Source: an uncultured Clostridia bacterium (lineage in GTDB: Bacteria; Bacillota; Clostridia; Christensenellales; Borkfalkiaceae). From it: DNA of 64,000 nt. Shown here piece by piece: positions 24,069-32,529 of the stretch. The stretch spans positions 124,001 through 188,000 of the forward strand of contig CAKQQQ010000003.1 of NCBI GenBank assembly GCA_934271065.1, written 5' to 3'. Within the stretch, counting starts at the first letter, position 1. Every line of letters starts with the position of its first letter. Position numbers and translations under genes: made by a program. A model generated the notes under the pieces. It made no database searches and was not told the origin of the DNA. It saw only the letters and a program-made list of their open reading frames with translations.

Positions 24069-26666
24069 ATGTCGTATAATGCGGGCGTGATAGCGAAAGC
24101 GAGCGAGTTGGGTTCGTCGCCGACGGGCGGATTGACCGACGACGGAGTTTTGAAAAACAGAAAAAAGTACGGCGCGAACGTGCTGCCGAAAAGGCGTAAA
24201 AAAGGCGTTTTCGGCAGGCTTTTGGCGTGCCTTGCCGAGCCGACGCTCGTAATTCTCGAATTTGCGTGGGTAATAACGCTGGGCGTAAATCTCGGCAAAT
24301 ACCTGCGCGGCGGCAGTTACGACGCGTACGAATGTATCGGAATATTTATCGCCATAGCCCTGTCGGCGGGGCTTACCGTGATAACCGAAGGCAGGTCGGA
24401 AAAGGCGTTCGAACTGCTCGGGCGCGAGTACGATCGGATAAGCGTAAAGGTCGTTCGCGGCGGAGAAATACGCGTCGTTCCGAAAGAAGAGTTGGTCGCG
24501 GGGGATATAGTGCTTATAGAGAACGGGGATAAGATAGTCGCAGACGGCTTGCTCGTCTCCTGCGCGGGGCTGTTTACCGACGAGTCCACGCTCACGGGCG
24601 AAAGTCTGCCCGTAAGCAAAACCGCCGATTTCATATCGTCGCCCGACCTTCCGCTTGCCGAGCGGCGGAACTGCGTGTTTTCGGGTACGTTCGTGTGCGG
24701 CGGAACGGGCAGAATGCTCGTTACCGCCGTCGGAGAAAACGCCGAACTCGGCAAAATAGCAAGCGATCTGAGCGTGGAAGCGAGCGTTTCCGCGCCGCTC
24801 AACGAAAAACTCAACCGACTCGGCAAAGCCGTAACCGTCGCGGGCGTCGTTGCGGCGGCTCTCGCGTTCGCGTTGTCGATAACCAAACTGATTATTACGC
24901 GCAACGTCGATTTCATAACCGTTCAGGACTGCTTTATCGAAGCGATAGTTCTGATCGTCGCCGCCGTGCCGGAAGGGTTGCCGACCACGGCAGCCGTGTC
25001 GCTTACGCTTAACGTTCTAAAACTCGCCAAATCCAACGCTCTTATAAGAAAACTCGTCGCCGCCGAAACGGTCGGTTGCGTCAGCGTGATATGTTCCGAC
25101 AAGACGGGTACGCTTACGGAAAACAAAATGTCGGTCTCCGCTATGCGCGTTTTCGGCGGGGCGGATTGCGAACGCGCCGTGTACGAAAACTCGTGCGTAA
25201 ACTCCACCGCCGAAGTGAAACGCGAAAACGGAAAACTCGCGTTTTTCGGATCGGCGACCGAGTGCGCTCTTATCGCACAAGCGCAGAAACGCGGCTACGA
25301 CTACGCGCGTCTTCGAAATAGCCGCAAAATCGAAAAACGCGTGCCGTTCGACTCCGCGTATAAATATATGTCCACGACCGCCGGCGGAAAGGTCTATATG
25401 AAAGGCGCGCCCGAAGTCGTTTACAGAAAATGCAAAATACCCGAAAACCGCGTTATAGCCTATCTTAAAGAAATATCGGCGTATCAGCGCGACGGGAAAA
25501 GGGTTATAGCGTTCGCGTCGGGGAGAGACGAAACCGACCTGCGCGCCGACGGGTTTGCGGTAATATCCGACCCCGTCAGAAAGAACGTAAAGCAGGCTAT
25601 AAAATCCTGCCGCGGCGCGGGTATACGGGTAATAGTGATGACGGGCGACAACGCCGCGACGGCTGCCGCCGTCGCGCGCGAACTCAATTTGCTTTCGGAC
25701 GGCAAGGCCGTGGTATCGGCTGCCGAACTCGACGGGCTTAGCCCTTCCGCGCTTGCGGCAAGGCTACAAACGGTTGCCGTTATCGCCAGAAGTTCGCCCA
25801 AGACCAAACTCAAAGTCGTGGAAGCGTTGAAAAAGGGCGGCGCGGTGGTCGCGGTTACGGGCGACGGGGTAAACGACGCGCCCGCCATAAAGCACGCCGA
25901 TATAGGCATCGCTATGGGTTCGGGTTCGGAAATAACAAAAGAAGCGAGCGATATAGTCCTGCTCGACGATTCCTTTCCGACGATAGTCAAAGCCGTATCG
26001 TTCGGGCGGAACATTTACCGCAACTTTCAGCGGTTTATTACCTTTCAACTGACCGTAAACGTAACGTCGATGCTTACGGTAATCGCGAGTCTCGCGCTCG
26101 GTTTCGACAATCCGTTCAACGCGGTGCAATTATTATGGATAGATATAATAATGGACGGACCGCCCGCGCTCACGCTCGCGCTCGAATCCGCAGACGAATC
26201 GGCGTTGAGCGCGCGCCCCGTAAAGCGTACCGACGGTATTTTAAGCAGGTCGATGATCGTTAAAATAATTCTGCACGGAGTATACGCGGCGGTCGTTCTG
26301 CTTGCAGAATACGCTTTCGATTTTCTCTGCGTGGGTTCGGAAAAGGTTCTTACGGCGGTGTTCTGCCTGTTCGTGGTGTTCCAGTTATTCAACGCGTTCA
26401 ACTGCCGCGCGGTCGGCAGCGAAAGCCTTACGAAATCGTTTATGAAAAATAAAGTGATGGTAGTTGTCTTCGCGCTCGCGTTCGCCTTTCAGGTGTTCAC
26501 GACGCAGTTCGTCGGCGGGTTTTTCGGTATAGTCCAGCTCGAAGCGGTCGAGTGGCTTAAAATCGTCGCAGTAGGGTTTACTACGGTACTTTTTGCCGAA
26601 ACGTATAAGTTTTTGTACCGCGCGGCGAAAAAACGCGCGAAATTATCTCCCGTCGGAGTAAATTAA
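24069..26666 (+). CDS. P2A-type cation-transporting ATPase (calcium-pump-like)
   Basis: 865 residues. Order: cation ATPase N-terminal domain, helices M1-M2, actuator domain with TGES (about 176-179), M3-M4 with the ion-site motif PEGLP (301-305), phosphorylation site DKTGT (D344), nucleotide-binding domain with KGAPE, hinge GDGVNDAPA, and C-terminal helices M5-M10 including the NVTSML and WIDIIMDGPPALTLA segments. PEGLP together with N and D in M5-M6 fits calcium or manganese pumps of the SERCA/PMR1 group; the exact ion is not settled. It would export the cation using ATP. The start is an ATG at 24069 after a weak AAGGGTAGG; no promoter was clearly found. Confidence 0.9.
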   Translation: MSYNAGVIAKASELGSSPTGGLTDDGVLKNRKKYGANVLPKRRKKGVFGRLLACLAEPTLVILEFAWVITLGVNLGKYLRGGSYDAYECIGIFIAIALSAGLTVITEGRSEKAFELLGREYDRISVKVVRGGEIRVVPKEELVAGDIVLIENGDKIVADGLLVSCAGLFTDESTLTGESLPVSKTADFISSPDLPLAERRNCVFSGTFVCGGTGRMLVTAVGENAELGKIASDLSVEASVSAPLNEKLNRLGKAVTVAGVVAAALAFALSITKLIITRNVDFITVQDCFIEAIVLIVAAVPEGLPTTAAVSLTLNVLKLAKSNALIRKLVAAETVGCVSVICSDKTGTLTENKMSVSAMRVFGGADCERAVYENSCVNSTAEVKRENGKLAFFGSATECALIAQAQKRGYDYARLRNSRKIEKRVPFDSAYKYMSTTAGGKVYMKGAPEVVYRKCKIPENRVIAYLKEISAYQRDGKRVIAFASGRDETDLRADGFAVISDPVRKNVKQAIKSCRGAGIRVIVMTGDNAATAAAVARELNLLSDGKAVVSAAELDGLSPSALAARLQTVAVIARSSPKTKLKVVEALKKGGAVVAVTGDGVNDAPAIKHADIGIAMGSGSEITKEASDIVLLDDSFPTIVKAVSFGRNIYRNFQRFITFQLTVNVTSMLTVIASLALGFDNPFNAVQLLWIDIIMDGPPALTLALESADESALSARPVKRTDGILSRSMIVKIILHGVYAAVVLLAEYAFDFLCVGSEKVLTAVFCLFVVFQLFNAFNCRAVGSESLTKSFMKNKVMVVVFALAFAFQVFTTQFVGGFFGIVQLEAVEWLKIVAVGFTTVLFAETYKFLYRAAKKRAKLSPVGVN

Positions 26667-26687
26667 AGCGGATAAAAAGCGTAAACT

Positions 26688-27407
26688 ATGACTATGAGAG
26701 AAATAAAAGTGACCGAGAGCGGCGACGGGGCGGATAATATCGGATACGTCGGGCGCGGACTCGCGGGGTTTTTAAGCGACTTCGACGGAGACGCGAAAGT
26801 GTCTTTGGGCGACAAACGCTCCACGCTTACGCTGCGGATAAACAAAGAATACGGCGACGTGTTCCGCGGCGAAGTGGAAGACAGAATAGCGGACGTGATC
26901 GCCGTAAGGTACAAATACTCGTATTTTCGTAAGTACGTCCGTTTCGACGGGCTCGGCGAGTTCGAGTCGGAATTGTTGCGCGCCGCGCTCATAGCCGCCG
27001 ATCTCGACGAAGACAAAAAATATATAATACGTCGGTTGAGAAATTTCGACGAGTACGCCATCGACGGAATATACAACTTCCGTCTCGCGCCGCTCAAACG
27101 CAAGTGGAACGACATAGTCGGGTACGTTCCGTCGTATTTTACCGACGGGCAGTTGACCGACTTCGTAAAATATCTGCTCGGCGAAAAGCGCGGCAAACGC
27201 GTAATGGTCGAAGACGGGGCGGTTTACGATTCGAGTTATAACAAACTCGAACGCATTTCGCTTACCGACGGCGGAGAAGACGGCGCGATTATCCGCGAAG
27301 TGTTGCTTTCGGCAAGCGGAAAGGTAAGCGTGCGCGGTAAAATCCCGCCGCTCGACGAAAAATATATACGCCTGTTCTTCTCTTCGCACGCCGTTTTCTG
27401 CGATTAG
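26688..27407 (+). CDS. Conserved-looking protein of unknown function
   Basis: 239 residues (or 237 from a second ATG two codons on), soluble, no signal peptide or membrane helix, acidic overall. No catalytic motif is visible. The layout, an alpha-helical middle (RAALIAADLDEDKKYIIRRL) followed by a beta-rich end (GKRVMVEDGAVYDSSYNK...), reminds me faintly of the YtxC sporulation-associated family, but this is an impression only. It begins 21 bases after the P2A ATPase stop, so it is probably cotranscribed; the pyrK promoter starts 12 bases after its end. Codon use and composition match its neighbours, so it is a real gene. Confidence 0.75.
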   Translation: MTMREIKVTESGDGADNIGYVGRGLAGFLSDFDGDAKVSLGDKRSTLTLRINKEYGDVFRGEVEDRIADVIAVRYKYSYFRKYVRFDGLGEFESELLRAALIAADLDEDKKYIIRRLRNFDEYAIDGIYNFRLAPLKRKWNDIVGYVPSYFTDGQLTDFVKYLLGEKRGKRVMVEDGAVYDSSYNKLERISLTDGGEDGAIIREVLLSASGKVSVRGKIPPLDEKYIRLFFSSHAVFCD

Positions 27408-27419
27408 TCGCGCTAACGA

Positions 27420-27448
27420 TTGACGAAAATCGCGTAAAGTGCTAAAAT
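27420..27448 (+). promoter_or_regulatory. Promoter of pyrK-pyrD, leaderless geometry
   Basis: TTGACG (27420-27425), 17-bp spacer, TAAAAT (27443-27448), then six bases to the ATG at 27455. Transcription is expected to start at the start codon. Confidence 0.72.
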
Positions 27449-27454
27449 GCGCGT

Positions 27455-28183
27455 ATGAACAAGGTTAAGTTGAAAATAGCGTCCAACCGCAAAATAGCCG
27501 ACAAGGTTTACGAAATGCGGCTTTGCGGCGACGTGGGAGAGACGAAGGCGGGGCAATTCGTCGAAATATCCGTGCCGAATCTGTATCTGCGCCGTCCGTT
27601 GTCCGTCTGCGATTCTTCCGCAGACGCGCTTACCGTCGTGTATAAAGTCGTCGGCAAAGGCACGGAGATTATGTCCGGGCTTGTCGTCGGCGAAGAACTC
27701 GACGTACTCACGGGGCTCGGTAACGGCTACGATTTATCGGCAAGCGGAGACCGTCCGCTGCTCGTCGGCGGCGGGGTAGGCGTTCCGCCGCTGTATAAAC
27801 TGTGTAAGGAACTGACGGCGCAGGGCAAACGCCCGACGGTCGTACTCGGTTTCAATACCGCGCGCGAAGCGTTTTACGAATCCGAATTTATAAAACTCGG
27901 CGCGGATACGCGCGTAACCACCGTCGACGGAACGCTCGGCTTAAAAGGTTTCGTTACCGACGCGATGAACGGGCTCGACTATACCTATTTTTACGCCTGC
28001 GGACCGAAAGCGATGTTCGCGGCGTTAGAAAAGGTTGCCGTAACCGACGGCGAATACAGTCTCGAAGAGCGTATGGCTTGCGGATTCGGCGCGTGTCTCG
28101 GCTGCTCCGTGCCTATGCGCGGCGGAATGAAACGCGTATGTAAGGACGGCCCCGTTTTCAAAAGGAGCGAGATATTATGGTAA
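27455..28183 (+). CDS. pyrK: Dihydroorotate dehydrogenase B, electron-transfer subunit PyrK
   Basis: 242 residues. Ferredoxin-reductase-like fold: FAD domain with LRRPLSVCDS (the RPxS flavin motif), NAD domain with LLVGGGVGVPPLYKL and YACGPKAM, and a C-terminal [2Fe-2S] site with cysteines spaced as in ACGFGACLGC followed by VCKDGP. PyrK passes electrons from PyrD's FMN to NAD+, so orotate is made without quinone, typical of Gram-positive anaerobes. Its last codons overlap pyrD by seven bases. No other de novo pyrimidine gene is in the window. There is no Shine-Dalgarno site; the promoter lies immediately upstream. Confidence 0.95.
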   Translation: MNKVKLKIASNRKIADKVYEMRLCGDVGETKAGQFVEISVPNLYLRRPLSVCDSSADALTVVYKVVGKGTEIMSGLVVGEELDVLTGLGNGYDLSASGDRPLLVGGGVGVPPLYKLCKELTAQGKRPTVVLGFNTAREAFYESEFIKLGADTRVTTVDGTLGLKGFVTDAMNGLDYTYFYACGPKAMFAALEKVAVTDGEYSLEERMACGFGACLGCSVPMRGGMKRVCKDGPVFKRSEILW

Positions 28184-29088
28184 ACACCAAGGTTACGCTT
28201 GCGGGGCTTACGCTCGACAACCCGATTATCGGATCGAGCGGAACTTTCAATTACGGCAAGGAATATTCCGAACTGTACGATATAAACGCGCTCGGCGCGT
28301 TCTCGTTCAAAGGCACTACCGTAGAGCCGAGAAACGGCAACCCGTCGCCGAGAATAGCCGAAACCGATTGCGGAGTGATCGCGTCGATAGGCTTGCAGAA
28401 TCCGGGTATGGAGCGCGTTATAAAAGACGTTCTGCCCGAAATGAAAAAATACTATAAAAAGAAAGTGATAGCCAACGTGGCGGGGTTTTGCAAAGAAGAC
28501 TTCGTTGTTTTGTGCGAGAATTTCGGCAGACAGGAGCAGGTAGGGATTATCGAAGCGAACGTAAGTTGCCCGAACGTAAACGGCGGGCTTGCGTTAGGCA
28601 CTTCTCCCGACAAGGTTTACGAGATAACCAAAGCGATCAAAAAGGTTACGGACAAGCCGATATTCTTAAAATTATCGCCCAACGTCGCGGACATAACCGA
28701 AATAGCGAAAGCCGCCGAAGACGGCGGGGCGGACGGTCTGACTTTGATCAATACGATAAAGGCGATGCGTATAGACCTTAAAACGCGTAAACCCGTTCTC
28801 GCGAACGCGATTGCGGGGTATTCGGGCAAAGCGTTGTTCCCGATAGCGTTGCGTATGGTCTATCAGGTGTATAAGGCGGTTAAAATTCCGATTATAGGCG
28901 TAGGCGGAGTGTCGAGCGCGGAGAACGTTCTCGAAATGATGTTTGCGGGCGCGACCGCCGTCGGAATAGGCGCGGCGAATCTCGTTAATCCCTACGCCTG
29001 TAAGGAAATAATCGACGCGTTGCCGAAGGTTATGGAAAAGTACAAAATCGACGATATATCTTCGATTATCGGCGCGGCGGCGCGGTGA
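28177..29088 (+). CDS. pyrD: Dihydroorotate dehydrogenase B catalytic subunit PyrD
   Basis: 303 residues, TIM barrel with FMN. Typical type-1B blocks are present: SSGTFNYGKEY, FSFKGTTVEPRNGNPSPRIAET, ASIGLQNPG, EANVSCPNV with the catalytic-base cysteine, LKLSPNV, and the phosphate site IIGVGGVSSAENVLEMMFAGATAVGIG. It oxidises dihydroorotate to orotate and forms a heterotetramer with PyrK. An AAAGGAGCG site inside the end of pyrK precedes the ATG, giving translational coupling. Confidence 0.96.
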   Translation: MVNTKVTLAGLTLDNPIIGSSGTFNYGKEYSELYDINALGAFSFKGTTVEPRNGNPSPRIAETDCGVIASIGLQNPGMERVIKDVLPEMKKYYKKKVIANVAGFCKEDFVVLCENFGRQEQVGIIEANVSCPNVNGGLALGTSPDKVYEITKAIKKVTDKPIFLKLSPNVADITEIAKAAEDGGADGLTLINTIKAMRIDLKTRKPVLANAIAGYSGKALFPIALRMVYQVYKAVKIPIIGVGGVSSAENVLEMMFAGATAVGIGAANLVNPYACKEIIDALPKVMEKYKIDDISSIIGAAAR

Positions 29089-29111
29089 TTTAAGCGCGAA
29101 AAAGCGGTCGG

Positions 29112-29150
29112 TGTACAAAATCTATAAAAGCGGGCTGTAAAATTTGTACA
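29112..29150. promoter_or_regulatory. Inverted repeat upstream of the ugpC promoter
   Basis: TGTACAAA (29112-29119) and TTTGTACA (29143-29150), the second within AATTTGTACAATT, nine bases before the -35 box. It could be an operator or a weak pyrD terminator; nothing decides between them. Confidence 0.4.
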
Positions 29151-29158
29151 ATTAGTCG

Positions 29159-29187
29159 TTGAAAATGTCGGCGAAATGCGTTATAAT
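29159..29187 (+). promoter_or_regulatory. Promoter of the sugar-ABC ATPase gene
   Basis: TTGAAA (29159-29164), 17-bp spacer, TATAAT (29182-29187); start about 29194, short leader ending in a GGGAGGA ribosome site. Confidence 0.82.
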
Positions 29188-29228
29188 TAACGTAATGATT
29201 CCGTTATGAAACGGATCGGGAGGAAAAT

Positions 29229-30674
29229 ATGGCAAGTTTAAGATTGCAAGATATCTACAAGGTTTATCAGTCCGGCGTAGTGGCCGTTACCGACTTTACT
29301 CTCGATATCGAAGATAAAGAATTCATCGTCTTCGTAGGTCCTTCGGGTTGCGGTAAATCTACCACGCTCCGTATGATAGCCGGTCTGGAAGAAATTTCCG
29401 ACGGCGAACTCTACATCGACGGTAAGTTGATGAACAACGTTCAGCCTAAAGACAGAGATATAGCGATGGTTTTCCAGAACTACGCGCTGTATCCGCACAT
29501 GACCGTTTACGACAATATGGCGTTCGGTCTTAAACTCCGTAAGAAACCTAAGGCGGAAATCGACGAAAAGGTCAAAGAAGCCGCAAGGATTCTCGGTCTC
29601 GAAACTTATCTTCAAAGAAAGCCCAAGGCTTTGTCCGGCGGTCAGAGACAAAGGGTTGCGCTCGGAAGAGCAATCGTCCGCGAACCCAAAGTATTCTTGC
29701 TCGACGAACCGCTTTCTAACCTTGACGCGAAACTCCGCGCCCAGATGAGAACCGAAATTACCAAGATTCACCACAGACTCGCCACCACGTTCATTTACGT
29801 TACTCACGATCAGGTCGAGGCTATGACGATGGGTACGCGAATCGTCGTTATGAAAGACGGTTTCATTCAGCAGGTAGACGCTCCGCAGAAGTTGTACGAT
29901 TACCCCGCAAACCTTTTCGTAGCGGGCTTCATCGGCACTCCGCAGATGAACTTCTTCGACGCCGTTCTTACCGCAGACAAGAAAGGTAAAGTTTACGTCG
30001 AATTCGAAGGCAACAAGGTTGCTTTGCCGAAAGCGAAATCGGATAAGATTATCGATAAAGAACAGTATATCAACACCGGCAAGCCCGTAGTATTCGGCGT
30101 CAGACCGGAAGACTTCCACGACGAAGAAGCGTTCATAACCAACTCGAAAGACACCGTTATCGACGTTAAAGTAGACGTCGTAGAAAAACTCGGCGCGGAA
30201 ACCCTTCTTTACTGCGTATTCGCCAAAGACGGCGACAACGCGGTTGCCGATGAAGACGGCAAAGTCGAGAGTCTCGTAGACTCTGCGGCGCAGATGATCG
30301 CCAAGGTCGATTCGAGATCCAAGACCGAAAGAGACCAGATCATCGAACTCGGCATCGACATTATGCACAGCCACCTTTTCGACAAAGAGTCCGAACTTAC
30401 CATTCTCGAAGGCGAAGGCACGAAAGCGTACGTTCCCGTAGTAGAACTCGAAAGAAGAGCGCAGAGAGCCGAAGAAGAAGCGAGAAAGGCTGCCGAAAAA
30501 GAAGCGAAAGCGGCTGAAAAGGCTGCCGAAAAGGAAGCGAAAGCCAAAAAGAAAGCGGCTAAAGAAGTTCAATCCGAAGAAGCGAAGACCGAAGACGCTA
30601 ACCCCGAAGAAGTCAAGACCGAAGAAGTCGAGATAGAAGAAGTTAAAGTCGAAGAAGTCAAAACCGAAGAATAA
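29229..30674 (+). CDS. ugpC: MsmX/UgpC-type ABC transporter ATPase with a long charged tail
   Basis: 481 residues, about 110 more than usual. ATPase domain: Walker [10 protein letters not shown] (37-45), Q83, signature LSGGQ (135-139), Walker B VFLLDEP (155-161), H193. A TOBE/MOP regulatory domain follows (about 235-400), containing an insertion (about 335-370, [15 protein letters not shown]). From about 405 there is a low-complexity helical tail, first K/A/E-rich, then repeats of the type [17 protein letters not shown]. MsmX-type ATPases energise several CUT1 sugar importers; no permease is nearby, which suits a shared ATPase. Codon choice here is less GC-rich than in neighbours, in line with strong expression. 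Own promoter, GGGAGGA site and terminator. Confidence 0.93.
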   Translation: MASLRLQDIYKVYQSGVVAVTDFTLDIEDKEFIVFVGPSGCGKSTTLRMIAGLEEISDGELYIDGKLMNNVQPKDRDIAMVFQNYALYPHMTVYDNMAFGLKLRKKPKAEIDEKVKEAARILGLETYLQRKPKALSGGQRQRVALGRAIVREPKVFLLDEPLSNLDAKLRAQMRTEITKIHHRLATTFIYVTHDQVEAMTMGTRIVVMKDGFIQQVDAPQKLYDYPANLFVAGFIGTPQMNFFDAVLTADKKGKVYVEFEGNKVALPKAKSDKIIDKEQYINTGKPVVFGVRPEDFHDEEAFITNSKDTVIDVKVDVVEKLGAETLLYCVFAKDGDNAVADEDGKVESLVDSAAQMIAKVDSRSKTERDQIIELGIDIMHSHLFDKESELTILEGEGTKAYVPVVELERRAQRAEEEARKAAEKEAKAAEKAAEKEAKAKKKAAKEVQSEEAKTEDANPEEVKTEEVEIEEVKVEEVKTEE

Positions 30675-30688
30675 TTCTTAAAACCTTA

Positions 30689-30724
30689 ACGCCCCGAGCG
30701 GTCTCCGCTCGGGGCGTTTTTCGT
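30689..30724 (+). terminator. Intrinsic terminator of ugpC
   Basis: Stem AACGCCCCGAGCGG / CCGCTCGGGGCGTT with a three-base loop and TTTTT. Confidence 0.92.
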
Positions 30725-30751
30725 GTGGTTTGCCCGGCGTCGGGTGTAAAA

Positions 30752-30790
30752 ACGGGGCGGAAAATCGTACGATTTTCCACCCCGTAATTT
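30752..30790. terminator. Terminator facing the minus-strand sodium-pump genes
   Basis: Stem ACGGGGcGGAAAATCG / CGATTTTCCaCCCCGT with one mismatch. The minus strand continues into TTTTT, so it probably ends the oadB-oadG-like transcript; the plus strand has a usable T-run too. Confidence 0.8.
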
Positions 30791-30869
30791 TTATTCGGTT
30801 TTGTAAAATAGCCTGTAAATACGGCGTTTTTGCCGTTATCGCTTAACTTTCGCCGTCAAAAAACCGAAT

Positions 30870-31064
30870 TTATCGGTTCTCGTCGTCGGGCGGGGAGTTT
30901 TTGCGTTCTTTCGCCGCGTCTATTTTTTTAGAGACGAATTGCATTAAGTAGGTTACGATAATGATAACGCCTACGACAATCAGTATAGCGACTATCCCTT
31001 GCCATAAAATATTAAGCGATTTGATCAAAGCGTCGCGATTTATTTCCAACAATAAAGATAACAT
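30870..31064 (-). CDS. Small membrane protein, probable gamma-type subunit of a sodium pump
   Basis: 64 residues with a single hydrophobic helix (about 20-42, WQGIVAILIVVGVIIIVTYLM) near the N-terminus and a charged C-terminal tail (KKIDAAKERKNSPPDDENR). This is the size and architecture of OadG/gamma subunits of sodium-translocating decarboxylases, which are poorly conserved in sequence. It starts 15 bases after the OadB-like gene, which is the main support. An AGGAGAGAAA site precedes the ATG. A generic small membrane protein cannot be excluded. Confidence 0.6.
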   Translation of the reverse strand: MLSLLLEINRDALIKSLNILWQGIVAILIVVGVIIIVTYLMQFVSKKIDAAKERKNSPPDDENR

Positions 31065-31079
31065 ACGTTTTTTCTCTCC

Positions 31080-32267
31080 TTAAAGTACGAGCCCTATTAT
31101 AAGCCCGCCGACTATCGCCGAAGCGATCTGCCCCGAAACGTTCGCGCCTACGGCGTGCATTAACAGGTAGTTGGTAGGATCTTCTTTAAGCCCCATTTTA
31201 TGTACGACTCTCGCCGACATCGGGAACGCCGATATGCCCGCCGCGCCTATCATCGGGTTGATTTTGCGTTTCGAGAACAAATTCATTACCTTTGCGCACA
31301 TAACTCCGCCTACGGTATCGAACACGAACGCGAACAAGCCGAGCGCGAGTATCATAAGCGTTTCCTTGCTCAAAAACTGCGCCGCCTGCATCTGGAAGGC
31401 TATGGTTATGCCGAGCAGAAGGGTTATAAGGTTGCACAGCGTGTTTTTGGCGGTGTCCGCAAGCGAGCCTAACACTCCGCATTCGTTAAGCAGGTTGCCG
31501 AACATTAAAAACCCGACGAGCGCAAGACTTTTCGGCGCGATAAGCCCCGCCACCATCGTTATCACGATAGGGAAGAGTATTTTAACGATTTTGCTCACTC
31601 TTTTGCCGTTGTATTCCATACGGATAAGGCGTTCTTTTTTCGTCGTTACGCACTTGATTACCGCGGGCTGGATTATAGGTACTAACGCCATATACGAATA
31701 CGCCACCACCATTATAGGTCCGACGTATTTACTGCCGAGTTTAATCGCGACGAGTATCGAAGTCGGCCCGTCCGCCGCGCCGATAATACCTATCGAAGCC
31801 GCGTCGTTTATGCCGAAGCCGAGCAGAGCGGCGAGTATTATCGTCAGGAATATTCCGACCTGCGCGAACGCGCCGAGCAGCATAAGTTTGGGGTTGACGA
31901 TAAGCGGTTCGAAATCTATCATCGCGCCGATGCCTATAAACAGAAGTATGGGCAGGGCTTCCGACGCGCCTATACCCACGTCGAACAGCCACGATATGAT
32001 TCCCACTTCCGTGGGCGCGCACGCGCCGCCGCAGTTTGAGCATACGGTGGTAAGCGTCGTGAATACCTTGTGGCAGTTTGCGCACTCGTACGAAGTAAGC
32101 ACGTTCGAAAGCGGAATGTTTACGAGTATCGCGCCGAATCCTATCGGCAACAGTAAGGCGGGTTCCATCTCCTTTTTAATTGCAAGGAAGATTAAAAGTC
32201 CGCCTATAAGCCACATAACGACGTGTTGCCATTCTACGGCTTTAAGGGTTTCTACGAGAAATTCCAT
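31080..32267 (-). CDS. Sodium-translocating decarboxylase beta subunit (OadB/GcdB/MmdB family) with zinc-ribbon-like insert
   Basis: 395 residues, about ten membrane helices. Family blocks: LLFIGIGAMIDFEPLIVNP, the ion-path aspartate motif GAADGPTSI, the NLLNECGVLGSL region, and MIGAAGISAFPMSARVV. In complete pumps, decarboxylation of the carboxybiotin formed by the alpha subunit drives Na+ export through this subunit. Here no alpha subunit or biotin carrier is within the window. Between the first helices there is an insertion with cysteines 62, 65, 76, 79 and 83 (CANC ... CSNCGGAC), looking like a zinc ribbon. The gene has an AAGGAG site and a long structured leader (see the riboswitch entry). 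Partner and substrate are unknown. Confidence 0.88.
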   Translation of the reverse strand: MEFLVETLKAVEWQHVVMWLIGGLLIFLAIKKEMEPALLLPIGFGAILVNIPLSNVLTSYECANCHKVFTTLTTVCSNCGGACAPTEVGIISWLFDVGIGASEALPILLFIGIGAMIDFEPLIVNPKLMLLGAFAQVGIFLTIILAALLGFGINDAASIGIIGAADGPTSILVAIKLGSKYVGPIMVVAYSYMALVPIIQPAVIKCVTTKKERLIRMEYNGKRVSKIVKILFPIVITMVAGLIAPKSLALVGFLMFGNLLNECGVLGSLADTAKNTLCNLITLLLGITIAFQMQAAQFLSKETLMILALGLFAFVFDTVGGVMCAKVMNLFSKRKINPMIGAAGISAFPMSARVVHKMGLKEDPTNYLLMHAVGANVSGQIASAIVGGLIIGLVL

Positions 32268-32306
32268 AATTTTCTCCTTGTAAAATTCGTGTTTTTACGA
32301 AAAAAC

Positions 32307-32425
32307 AAAAAAAACCGCAGGCTCTTTGACAGGCGCGGATACGAGCGACGCGCGGCGAAAAGCCGATAGAAAAAGTCGCTTATATTCCTGCCCGCCGCGC
32401 GGAAAAACGTCCGCCGAGCCTACGG
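32307..32425 (-). terminator. Conditional terminator competing with the riboswitch-like aptamer
   Basis: On the minus strand CCGTAGGCTC (32416-32425) can pair over ten positions, one of them G-U, with GAGCCTGCGG (32315-32324), which runs straight into eight T. The first segment includes the 3' side of the aptamer closing stem, so the two structures exclude each other. The roughly 90 bases between the arms can form their own hairpin (AAGCGAC / GTCGCT). Confidence 0.65.
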
Positions 32426-32518
32426 TCTTATCGTTTGATGCAAAGCCGGGACGCCGTTTGAATTCGTCCGTGTTACCGTACTTTACCGCGAAAAAAATTC
32501 CGCCGATTACTCCCCGTA
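32421..32518 (-). ncRNA. Riboswitch-like aptamer resembling yybP-ykoY (Mn2+) class
   Basis: Reading the minus strand, the closing stem UACGG (32514-32518) / CCGUA (32421-32425) encloses GGAGUA next to the 5' side and AAGA next to the 3' side, as in the yybP-ykoY core (GGGGAGUA ... AAGACC). A short helix AUC/GAU follows where the family usually has GC/GC. An internal arm contains GUAAAG / CUUUGC, the unpaired ACGGUAACA and CCGG, and GGACG / CGUCC, matching the family's second conserved arm (AAAGU ... CCGGCUUUG). The predicted transcription start is about 5 bases upstream. Family membership is from remembered consensus, not a covariance search. A different metal-ion class (e.g. Na+) remains possible. 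Confidence 0.65.
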
Positions 32519-32529
32519 AAAACGAGACG

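Noticed and set aside
29238..30572. 444-codon minus-strand open frame opposite ugpC
   Set aside because: Shadow of a conserved ABC ATPase; composition rich in F/R/S as expected from the complement of E/K-rich codons.
31171..32283. 370-codon plus-strand open frame opposite the OadB-like gene
   Set aside because: Antisense shadow; the minus-strand protein has all family motifs and its own leader.
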